Source of the DNA: Prinia subflava
Taxonomy: Eukaryota > Chordata > Aves > Passeriformes > Cisticolidae
Length of the DNA: 64,000 bases
Assembly: GCF_021018805.1 (NCBI RefSeq)
Contig: NC_086250.1
Coordinates: 64,119,322 to 64,183,321, forward strand
Reading direction: 5' to 3'
This document shows, in pieces, positions 53,661-64,000 of the stretch. The translations under genes and the position numbers were made by a program. Each line of letters begins with the position of its first letter. The stretch's first letter is position 1. The notes under the pieces are model-generated. The model ran no database searches and was not told the origin of the DNA. It saw only the letters and a program-made list of their open reading frames with translations.

Positions 53661-55410
53661 CCTCAATGTTCAGTTTAGTGATTGCATTATGACCCCCAGC
53701 TCTCAAACACTCAAGCAGTATTTCTGTCTTTTGAAAGTTTAACTACCACAGTGCATTAAAAATGCTAATCATTCATGAGAGACCGTAAATCAAATAACTT
53801 ATCTGAGCAAGTTGCAAAGAAATCTCAGCACTATTACAATTCTAATCTTCAGAGATAAAAGATGAATTTAGCTCAGTGACAATCAGTCCCTTATTGAGAG
53901 TTCAACAGAGTTTATTGTATTACCTTTTTTTTTCCTTCTCTGTATCTCTATCTACACCTATTGGTGATATTTGAATTACTTTCCAGTAGTCAATACTAGT
54001 GTTAAGAAGTCAGCTCCTCTTTCAGAGGAGTGAGCTTGAAACATGAACAGCAAATAAATTACTTATCCATGCTATAAAGAACAGACACACATCTCCTGAA
54101 ACGAACTGTGTTATTGCTCCAAAACTCCAGATAACAGCTCCTCTCCAAAAACTGTATTTTCTAACAGGAAATTTCTATAGCACCCTTGCAAAAGCCTCTG
54201 GAGCACAGATAGGGTGGTGGAATAAAGGCAGACATTCTTTTTAGCCAATATTTTCTTGTGACTTTATTAACATGGAACATCCTAATTTTCTTCAACTCTG
54301 CTGAAACAAAAGGTCCAGAAAGCTTTCTCTTGTGCTTCCCATTCTCTAATCAGTACTATCAAACAACGTATTCTTGCGAGACAAAGGATTCAATTATTTT
54401 TAAACAACACAAGTGAAAGAGCTGTCTAAGATTTCTAAGCTGTGCCTTCATCTTTGGAGACACTCAAAACCCATCTTGTCTTGAAGTTTAGTCCAGAATT
54501 TCTTGCACACAGCAGATGTGACTTTCTGCAACATTCTCATTAAAAAAGCATAAACCACTGAAAAGAGATGATGTGGAGAACAAGAATGTGGATCTTCCAC
54601 TTCTGAAGATGCATAAAATATTCTTTAAAACTCTATACCAAAATACTTCCTTCACTTCCCTAGCACCTTCCTGTGACTTCCCTAATTTACAGAAGCTATT
54701 CAAGAAAGAAGAAAGAACTAAACATTTGCCACAAGGTTATCAAATGAGCATATTTCAATGAGTAACTTAAACAAATTAAAGTCATAGAACCAAAAGAAAT
54801 TAACACAGCATTGTTCTTATTTACATTATCATAAGGCCTAATCTTTCCAATGAAATGATCTCTATTTTACTTATTTTACATATTCCCATATCAATCTTAT
54901 TCTTGCAAGAACCTTATTTTTAATTTCTTTAAACTTCTTGTGTGTCATTGCATCGCATTTGTTTGCATACCAATATTTGTTTACATATCAATCGTATGCA
55001 TTTACAAATCCTTCATTTATGGGTCAGATTTTATTTGTGTCTGATTTATATTCATCTTATTCTAGCAAAAAGCTTTCACTTTTCTTGTCAGCTCCTACTG
55101 AATGTTTTTGTATTGATTTTCTCAAAGTAAGAGCTTTCCACTTTCCTTTCATTTTCACAGCTATCATCTTCATTTTTTTATTGAAGTCATCATTCTGATT
55201 TTCCACTGCTTTATTCTACACTAAAGCCTTTCTGCTGCTAAAAGCATTTTAAACACTTGATTTTGACATTATTGTTATAACTACTCAGGAGGACAATCCA
55301 AAAACCTGGTGATGACTTTGTTCAGTGTCTCTTACAGTGCTAAATTCAGAGAGCTCTTCGATGATATCTTTCTACCTTCACACCAAACATCTCCCCTCTT
55401 CCAGTTATCC

Positions 55411-55819
55411 TGATGCCTCAATTCCAGTTCTGAGCCTCATTTTGAGTGCCACTAAGCTCTCTTCACAGAGCAGGTAGATAAAATAAATCCTTTTTCTGCT
55501 TAAGACCAAGGACAGCTTTCAGGCCCAAAAGCACAAACAAGGGTGGGCTGGAGGGAAGAAAAAAAAGGATGAGACCTCACAACCTGAAACTGCAATTGGA
55601 CAAATAAGCCCCAATATGCAAATGGACCAAAACTTATAAAAATGTAAGACCTCGTGACTGGTCGTCCATGTTGTGACCATTCCTAGTCCACCCTGGGTAT
55701 AGCCCTGGTCAGGCTCTTGTCCTGCCCAAGTGTATCCTAAAGGCCTTTCAACAAATATCTACTTTATTCTACTAGCTCTGTCCGGTCTCTGTTACAGGTC
55801 AGCCTTCCCAAGGTATCCA
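55411..55819 (+). mobile_element. Endogenous retrovirus LTR, family copy C
   Basis: The 409-bp segment starts TGATGCCTCA and ends near AGGTATCCA, a mutated form of the AGGCATCA end. It is very similar to the copy at 37041, sharing ATATGCAAATGGACCAAAAC-type wording and AGGCCTTTCAACAAATATCT. It has lost about 40 bases near the 5' end, and its AATAAA signal is altered to AACAAA. No internal retroviral region adjoins it. Confidence 0.72.
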
Positions 55820-56268
55820 TCCCACTGATTTTGATGAGAGGAAAAATAAACTAAAATTTCATAGTAGTGTAACCTTGTCACACAGACACACAGACAGAGC
55901 TGCACATCTGTTTTATGGCACCAGTAGCTTTTTGCTAATTGGCAAAGCTATTTAGCTTTTTTAAAATTTATTTATGAAGCCTTTATGCAAGCAAAACTTT
56001 CCACAATGGTCAGAAAATATGTCTCCAAAAAGAATTAATGCTTCTTCCCTAGCACTTCATTTCCACACCACTTCGCTTCCATTTACCTCAGTGACACACA
56101 TTCTTCTTGTGGCCTGAAAATGCTAATTCTTACTGATTTCCAGGTCTGAGCCTTAAAACACTGTATCTGCCCCCAGAAATCTTCTCAATTCCACTTCAGA
56201 CTAAATTAAAAAACTGTAGCAGTACACAGCACATCTGCAAAGCACTGTGGGTATAAGAAGGATGAAGC

Positions 56269-56304
56269 AGGTGTCACCCTCCCTGGGTCATTGTGGTGAC
56301 ACCT
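56269..56304. repeat. 10-bp inverted repeat
   Basis: AGGTGTCACC at 56269-56278 and its exact reverse complement GGTGACACCT at 56295-56304 are separated by 16 bases. It is a possible hairpin or a paired protein-binding site. No function is known. Confidence 0.8.
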
Positions 56305-59300
56305 TTGAGGGACAGTAAAAAATCTCAGCCTGGCTAGATATTAATTTGGCTAGAAATTCAATTTTTAGCCATACAATATTGGTAAACAACAAAAAGAACG
56401 ACTGGCAGTTAGAGGTTGCTACAGCGCAGAAGCTCTAGCCTAAGACTTAACTCCTTTTATCACCACTGTTTTCTCAATAAAGTAAATACATCACCAAACT
56501 TTCTGCAAGTGAACACTGAAATACCACATCAGGATTTCATAATAACTGTATCACGGAGTACAACATTTTAAAAAAGTCAGATACAAAACTCTAGCTATGA
56601 ATTGACTGAAAGAAAAAGACATTATTTTTTCATTGAAAAACCCACAACAGAACACACATTTTCTACCATCAACAAATTTGATCTCAAGTTTTTTACCTCT
56701 CACAGTATGACTCTTAGTGGCACAAAGCATCTTGAGATCATCCCACTGAATTCTTGAGTAGCAATCAGAATAACAGATCAGAAACAGAAAATTAGCAGAA
56801 GTGAACTAAAAGAAAGAATTTGATAAAATTGGAATACTAAAGGAATAAGCAGGCAACTCTTCCAGGTCAGGTGAAATCTCAGAACAGAAGAACATTAGAG
56901 AGTAATTAGTTTTCTAGAACAACATATTTCAGTTTTGCAGGTAGTCAAAAATGCCTTCCTTCAGCCAGAAGTTATCTATACAAATAGTGTCAATCCCACA
57001 AATAATCTTATCAATTAATGTAATCAATATTTGCCCTAACAAATGTATTCAAAAAACTGTAGAAAGCAATTATTCAGAATGAAAAAAAAAATCAATACTG
57101 ACTTACCGGGCTACATTAAAAATATATTTAAAAGGGGGGAAAAAAAAAAAAAGAAAAAAGGCATGGAGAGAGCTACCCTGATTTAAGAGTTAAATAGTTC
57201 CATTCATCACGACTGGTGACATACGTGCAAAATTTCCAAATAAATTTATTTCATACACTGTGAAATTACATACTAAAGCAATTTTCTTTATTTTTCATCC
57301 AAGTTAACCTCACTGTAAAGTTACTGGGACAATTGGTCCCAATCCCCCAAAGCAGCCACCTCTTTGTACTTTGGCTACATGCTGCACCTGAAATTGATAT
57401 TATACAGTAATGTCAGGCTTAGGAGCAGGAATGTAGGTTCTAAATCCTGTATCTGCACAGGCACATCGGGAGCAGAACTTTCCACAGGAAACATAATAAT
57501 GCAGCTACTTCTATCATCTCTCTTTCAAAACATCATCAGAAATTTATCAACATGAGAAAAACAAATCAAAGACCTACAAAAAAAGGAAAGAAAAAAGGGG
57601 ACTTGGCCTAATGGGATCTATATGTTCTTCTATTTTATTTCTTCTTCTAAAAAGTATGATAAATAGACAAGTGTACAAATTTTAGGCTGCTTTTATTCCT
57701 AATGGAGCACTGTCATCATGTTATCACTGATTTGACGTATTAGTAAGCACTCAGTATGGCTCAAATGATCCTTTTATAGTGGAACCTGAAAACATTCATT
57801 TCCATGCTGAAGCTATCACTAGAGTTTTATTTTACCCAATTTTCTGCTTACTCACAGTGAACAAAGTATGCTATTTATTACAATGTGGCTGTCATTACTA
57901 TTGCATACACATTAAAGAACAAAAGGTAGTTCTTGTTATCCATAAATTTCAATTGCTGGTGCTTCTAAGCCACTGCATCTCCAGTAACTGTAAATGGAGT
58001 TTTCTTCATAAACAAACTGTGCATATCTCTGTAGAGAAAATAAAACAAGGAATCACCTCTTGTAACAACTGTCTACACTTGCAGAATTTCAATTACTGAA
58101 AACCCAAATGGTTTTCTTCTGAATTTGTTTCTGAATGAAGCTAGGTACGTATGTGTAACCTATATTAGGTACATATATATATATGGTGTATATATAGGTA
58201 TAATGTGAGCAGAAGTTATAACTCCTGGCTGAGAAAACCAATCTTTAGTTTGGAAATGTCAGTGAGAGCAGCAATTAACATCAGGCTAGAATCAAAGGTG
58301 TGATGGAAGGAAGGAGGAACGAGACTGGACATAAAGCTGCTTGCACTGGAGCAACTAAATCAAAGAACCAAGTGATGCACTGGCAATCAGTAGAAGAAAT
58401 GACTTGCAAAAACAAGCAGAGAAAGACCAGCAAGTGAAAAAGCAACAGTATAAATCTGATATCTTCGAAAATACAAAGGAAAAAACAAGCAGTGACAAAT
58501 GAAGTAAACTGGAGAAAAATGGGCAAGTAATTCAAAATGGAAGGATGCCACTGGAATTCCTCTGAGACTGCCTAAGACAGTACTCCTTTAAAACTTTGAG
58601 AGAGATGTCAGGACTATCTCTATAGTAAACTGGAAGTATATTAAGAGTATATGCTAGCTTTGTTTTGACATCTTTCCTGGGACTCTTCCAGTAGTTACTG
58701 TTATTAAACTTTTTTTTTTTAATAAATGGGTGATCTTTTCCATTTCACATTTTGACTTAGCAAACGTACTGCTAGTATGGGAATAAAATGCTCTTAATCT
58801 CTCCTGCATTTTTTCCTGTGACAGACTTTAATGGTGGCACTGATTTTCTACTTAAGTTCTTAAGTTTACTTCAAATTGAAGTTTACAACTGGAATATAGT
58901 TTGTGACCTGTATCTCACAGTGTCAAAAGTGCAGATGATTTTTAGGATGTGGACATTTGAACTGGACAACTGCACCTCTTGGTGACATCAGCATGGGTGA
59001 CAGAGAGCCAAGGCTGCAGGGAACTGACCTTAATTGTGCACTCTGCCTCTTTCAGCAATGTACATGCATTATTTGTACATGTATCCTTCTTTTCAATAGA
59101 AGCTTTAAGTATTTGGGTTTTAAAACAAGAAATTTAAGTTGTCATCCTCATAGCTATAATAAAGTATTCCATTTTGAGTATCAAAATCCCTTAACTATCA
59201 GAAATTATTGTGTCTTTGTTTCTACCTTCCTAGAAAAATTATTAAAATGAAATGGAATTATTCTCCATTATCAATCTGTACCTTCATTCATAGTGGCAAT

Positions 59301-60071
59301 AATGAATTAATCTGAATGACCAAGTGATCAATAATTATTGACCTAGTAGTAATGAAAATGGTAGATTGGCTGTGATGTAGAAATAATAGGAAGAAATTAT
59401 CAGCATAAAGTATTCTATATGTAAAGCTATTTAAATAGTACCTTCAGATGAGGACACTCTATAATGTAGTTTAGTGCTTCATAAACCATCCCAGTAAAAA
59501 TTATTTTTCGTTGGCAGTGAAATATATTGCCTGTAGGAAAATTCAAGCAGTTTTTCTCATTTTTAAACTGTGAGAAAATGCACCTCCTCCAAGTAGAATA
59601 CACAAAATAGTATATATATATTCTTGTTACAGAAAATTTGTAATACCTGCTCCTTATGCAGTGTAGTGTTTGGTACAGCAATACTTTGCCTGATCAAAAT
59701 TATACCCCAGAGCAAGAACTTGGTGTCTTCAGTAATCCAGCTAATGAAAGATGACTCACCTCTGATACTGAGAAGGAAAATGTATTCTACCTCCTAGAGA
59801 GGACTACAGCTGTCCTTTAATGGCCATCAGTATTTTCATTAACATCTTCCAGAAAGCAGTTCAAAGCTCAGGATGATGTATTGCTTTACTCTGTGAAATT
59901 TACTATCATATATGTCCTCTTGTCTGTGCCATCTGAAACACCGCTGGTTTTCTGGTTGTTTTTAAACAAAAAACAAAACCAACCAACTGCCTAAACAAAC
60001 CAAAACCTAAGCCAAAAATAAACAAAAAAATCAATAGAGATAATTTTGTTTTAAAAAATAAGAAAAACCTC

Positions 60072-60095
60072 GAAAGTTCAAAATTATGAACTTTC
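60072..60095. repeat. 9-bp inverted repeat
   Basis: GAAAGTTCA and TGAACTTTC are separated by 6 bases. This is a small hairpin in intronic sequence and is plausible by chance. Confidence 0.6.
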
Positions 60096-60365
60096 TAAAG
60101 CATAGAAAGGGAACAAAACAAAGTCATTGATAGGCTAAGTGTACATGCAGGTTTATGTGATATTAAATAATACACTGCCTGAGAAATGCACACTGCTAAA
60201 TTGCCTCTCTGTGGATAAATTGATGCTTTAACACAATGCTTAGTTAGCACTTTGGCAGAGGCAAGCTATCAGAAAGTAACTCTCAATATATACCTAACTA
60301 AATGTCCTACATATATTTTTCCCTACGGTGAATGCAGTGGTGCTTAGTGCTCCCTGCAAAAGGTA

Positions 60366-60479
60366 GATTACCTTATTTTTAGAGTGGAGAGCATGTGTTC
60401 AGACAGCTCCATTCAGTAGATGGATTACTTTATTTTTATAGTGCAGAGTATGCATTCAGACAACTCCATTCAATAGATG
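60366..60479. repeat. 57-bp diverged tandem duplication
   Basis: Unit one (60366-60422) and unit two (60423-60479) share GATTAC, TTATTTTTA, CAGACA(A/G)CTCCATTCA and TAGATGG in order, with scattered substitutions. It is an older tandem duplication than those at 2281 and 8569. Confidence 0.85.
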
Positions 60480-60726
60480 GATTTGATATTCTGACCAGGG
60501 CTTGCCTTTTTTCAAATGTGTTTCAAAGGTGTTATCCTTATTTGCAAGCCCTCTCAGGACTCCCTAAAGGGAGATCAAACAATGCAATTGCTTGACATAA
60601 GGAAGAAAAGATTTGGGTGTGATCATTGTGCCAAAAGCTATTAAGTCAAGGTAAAAATAAAAGTTGGCAAATGCATTGCAACTGATGTTTTCCTTTCTAC
60701 TAGTAGCTCTATTTCCTACAGCAACT

Positions 60727-60768
60727 TTTTGTTTTGTTTTGTTTTGTTTTTTTGGTTTTTTTTGTTTT
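60727..60768. repeat. (GTTTT)n and poly-T tract
   Basis: Several GTTTT units are followed by GGTTTTTTTTG. This is low-complexity sequence. Confidence 0.85.
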
Positions 60769-62464
60769 TCCTTTTCAGAAACACAGGGATAAAGATTCTC
60801 AGCTACTCTAAATGGATGCAGAAACAGAAATACTGCACTGAGTAGAAGTAAAAGCATACTGCATAACAATCAAGGGAATTGGTAATCTTTATCAGTAAAT
60901 TCTGAAAGAAAGGGAGTGTGAATTTACAGGAAAGATTTCTAACTATAGCACCATAGCATACACAAATACAGGGCTTACACTTAGAAGAAACAAGAGGAAA
61001 CAGTGACATATATCAAGAGACCTATAATGAATGCTGTTAGAATGACCAGCACAAGAGGAAAAACAGAAAGATGAAGGGAAAATCTATCAACTCTAAATAT
61101 GCATTTATTTGATGTTTGGGAGGTGGAGAGGAAGAAGACATAATCTATCAGGTTGTCAGCAAAACATCCAATGTTATGTGCATAAAACCACCATCAGTAA
61201 AAGTGAAGTGTGAAGGTGGATTCAATAAATGTAGACTGGATGATGACCAACGAGGAAACTACACTGGTAAAGTGAATATGGGGTTAAGAAGACATTGGAA
61301 CTGAAGCTTGTAAATCAACAGTTTTAAGCACAATTTCAGTATTTTTAGTAGTTTATACTAATGACATTAAATCTAAAAAGTCCTATCAATGAAGAGTGAG
61401 GGTCTGAAAGACCTGTGGAGAGAATAACATCAAAGACATCAGCAGTAGAAATGGGATTATATTTAAGTGAATCTTCTCTTAGAAGGTGCACCTTCTGACA
61501 GCTCAAAAAATCAGAAGCAGAACGGGCCAGATGTACTTCAGTATTAATTTCATTGCACAATTACTGATGTTGAAAGAAAATACTTGTACCACAAGCAGTG
61601 CTGGTGAGTACATCCACAGGGATTACACAGAAAACCCCAAACAAACAAGCAAACAGAGAGGAAAAAGGAGTTCAACACACATCACATCAGCAGTAGGCAA
61701 TCATACAGTCAGAAATAGAAGTGGTATGGAAGCAGGCAGAGCCTGACCCCATTGGCTGAGATGCAGCATTGGACAACTGCAGCTCACTGCAGCTCATCTT
61801 GCACAGGATCATTCCACTGCTCCCATCTGATGAATTGGAAACTCAGCAGTCAAACAGCTCACCTTGACCAAAGCATCTGCTCTGAACACACAGGTAAACA
61901 CCCCAAATACACTGAAATCCATTCCAGTGCCCTAAGCTTCAGCTGATGCAAAAATAATGTTTCTACAACTACACCCAGCCACATTAAGGGGTTTGGGGCA
62001 GGAAAAAGGGATCTGTTAGAGTTGCTGGGTTTTTAAAATTTTTTTCTGGGATTAATAATATTGTAAGATGGTCTGAATTTTGATTTTAATTTTTGCTTTG
62101 CTTTTGAAAATATTTGTTGCAACAATAGGTAGGAAATTATAATTCACAAGATTTTTTAGAACTCTTCCCCACTGTGGTGGACAATTATCCTTATATTTAT
62201 CCCTATTTGTATCATAAACATGTTTTGCATTTTGTCTGTTCTAGGACTCTTGGTATGGTCACCCCAAGCATCATTTCCAGAGACCTGAATATGAAGCTAT
62301 TGAGACCACTATCCTTTCAATGACATCTGTATTCACATTGAGTTCCTGGTAATGGGTCTCTGATACAACTTCTTGTGATCTAAATTAAGATTTTTTTTTT
62401 TTTGAATATGCTGAAATGGGATAATTTAAAAGCAACTTCTTTCTTCCCTTTGAGAAACGAAACA

Positions 62465-62504
62465 TCCCTATTCCTAAGGAGTGCTCCCTATTCCTAAGGA
62501 GTGC
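62465..62504. repeat. 20-bp perfect tandem duplication
   Basis: TCCCTATTCCTAAGGAGTGC occurs twice in direct succession with no mismatch. Each copy contains the palindrome CCTAAGG. The identity indicates a recent event. Confidence 0.92.
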
Positions 62505-63566
62505 TCACTATAAATTGGTTCTTTCAAAAACATGTTGCTAATGTCCAGTAATCAATAACAGACTGCAAGTGAACTAATGGGCACCGTGTAACCCTCAGGG
62601 ATGAAATGGCATTTGGAACTGAAAACTGAATTTTCTCTCAAATATATAAAGACAGATTTTTAGATGTGGTGTTTCTCTCTACCCCAAATATACAGGAAGT
62701 TTTCCTTTGAGGGATTTAGAGAAATAAATATCAGCAGAAACCTGAACCTTCTCTTTGTGACTTACCGTATTCCTTAAATGATATAAAAAGCATGCACTGA
62801 TTATTACCATATGAGGGTAAGGTACAGGTAAAGTGATAAATCTTCTTAAAGCACTGCTGCATCATGTCAGATTTAAGCTGCCCTGGATCAGGATGTAATT
62901 TTTCTAAAATATGAATATTGCTAGAGGGAACTTCTAACTCTATGCTGCCTTAGAAAGATTGTTCAAGTTTTCTTTCAATATTTAATGAGCTCTCTATGAT
63001 ATTTCAAAAGAATTGCTAGAAAGAGACTATTACAGAAGTACTCTTTTATGGGTGACATGAAAGGGATCTGGACAGTTAAATTAACAGTTAATCAGGGCTT
63101 CTAAGACAACTCAACTAATGCATTTATCATTAGCTTTACAAACATGTTCTTGCAAATCAAGGAGGTTTTTTTCTTTTCTCTTTTAAAATAGCATCTTAGT
63201 ACATTTTTTCATTCATCAAAGCAAAAGGTTCCTGATACCTTTCAAGAACCCTTATACTGTGAAAAAAGAAATTAGTACTTGTTTTTTTTCTTTTTCTGAG
63301 AGAAATCTTCCTATTATTATTTATTTTAATATAATTTTTAAAAATCTGACAGCTAAATTAAAAAAAAAAAAAAAACACCTCTTCCTAGATATTGTCTAGG
63401 GCTCCATTTGGAGATATTGAGAAGTGACAGAATAGAAGTAGCTAATGAAGGAATGAATCATCTTTTCATGGATTTTATATATTAGTTAAAACCAGATTCT
63501 GGCTCTTCTCCTGTCCTTCTTGGTGAAATTTATTTGAGATCAAAAGAGCTTTTGTCAGACCAGGTA

Positions 63567-63625
63567 TCAAAAAAACCTCAACAAAACCCCACAAAAACAA
63601 ACACAAACAAACAAACAAAACACAA
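63567..63625. repeat. A/C-rich low-complexity tract
   Basis: The tract includes AAAAAACCTCAACAAAACCC and ACAAACACAAACAAACAAAC. It is the rightmost member of the A/C tract class in this window. Confidence 0.85.
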
Positions 63626-64000
63626 CCCCATTATGGAAAAATGATCAAAATCCACCACCTGATGAAAACCCACTTCTGATAATTCAAATCCCATTACTAC
63701 TTTCCAAAGAGGAGGCAAATCCATACTTTTGAAGTGCACTTGAAGAATACTTTCTGATGCATTTCTAAGAGTCTGGGAGATTAACTGTGCCCTTTTTATT
63801 TTGAAGGAAGCAATTTCTCCACCCATTTTTGTGGGTGAATAAAATTTCAAATACTCTTAGCCACAAACACTCCTTTAAAAACATAAAAGGTATGTTTTGT
63901 TTTTAAATAGAGAACTCAGTCATATTAAAAGAAAAACAAGGTCTTATATCTGTCTTATTCTTTCAAATGCTACACAAAAATATAAAATAACTAACACATA

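Larger units (their letters stand above)
39284..64000 (-). other. CACNA2D1: CACNA2D1 intron (3' part), upstream of the 39152-39283 exon
   Basis: At least 24.7 kb of intron ends at the TTTGCCAG acceptor. I looked on the minus strand for the preceding exon (human residues just before 176, ending DIYEG) and did not find it, so it is probably beyond 64000. Identified contents are a CR1-like piece near 41395, an ERVL-like LTR at 47405-48043, LTRs at 49072 and 55411, a CR1 copy at 53494, several A/C- or G/T-rich tracts, a 57-bp duplication at 60366 and a 20-bp duplication at 62465. A GC-richer patch at about 50560-50760 matches no repeat that I recognise. Confidence 0.75.

Noticed and set aside
53434..53742. 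90-codon frames on both strands
   Set aside because: They are contained in a CR1 3' fragment, in a part of CR1 that is non-coding or out of frame.
57101..57135. Pyrimidine tract, TAG, then CCCG and GTAAGT on the minus strand, resembling a 4-base microexon or recursive splice site
   Set aside because: Four bases would break the frame, and a true recursive site needs AG directly next to GT. The flanking coding exons do not require an extra exon here.
39284..64000. Search for the preceding CACNA2D1 exon (ending DIYEG)
   Set aside because: No stretch on the minus strand matched its expected codons or the required donor phase. It is most likely beyond the right edge.

Overview
The window is intronic and exonic DNA from the middle of a large vertebrate gene, most likely a bird and probably a songbird-type genome. 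The evidence is an AT-rich background, fragments of CR1 LINEs as the main interspersed repeat, avian-type endogenous retrovirus LTRs, many A/C-rich low-complexity tracts, and no mammalian SINEs. There is no sign of bacterial genes, operons or CRISPR arrays. The many short open frames are chance frames in AT-rich introns or lie inside repeats.

The only gene I can support is CACNA2D1, the alpha2delta-1 auxiliary subunit of voltage-gated calcium channels, on the minus strand. Six consecutive coding exons are present in transcript order: 39283-39152, 26661-26592, 25864-25814, 24747-24648, 7347-7189 and 4881-4777. All have AG acceptors and GT donors, and their phases join without a break. Together they give 617 coding bases, about 206 codons, matching roughly residues 176-381 of the human protein: the end of the VWA_N region, the arginine triplet linked to gabapentin binding, and most of the von Willebrand factor A (VWA) domain with its metal-binding MIDAS motif. 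The first exons, the rest of the VWA domain, the Cache region and the delta peptide lie outside the window.

Layout from left to right: 1-4776 is the start of the intron after the last exon here; 4882-7188 is a 2.3-kb intron; 7348-24647 is a 17.3-kb intron with two CR1 fragments, a CTCF-like site, a CpG-dense islet and an (AAAAC)n/(AAAAT)n microsatellite; 24648-26661 is a compact cluster of three small exons; 26662-39151 is a 12.5-kb intron with a CR1 copy, one LTR and a long hairpin; 39284-64000 is more than 24.7 kb of the preceding intron with two more LTR copies of the same family, a longer ERVL-like LTR and a CR1 copy.

No previously undescribed multi-gene system is visible. The points most worth checking are a rearranged set of predicted N-glycosylation sequons in the VWA domain compared with the human protein, a 16-bp-stem hairpin just downstream of a splice donor, the intronic pentanucleotide repeat, and the three-copy LTR family with TGATGCCT/AGGCATCA ends.
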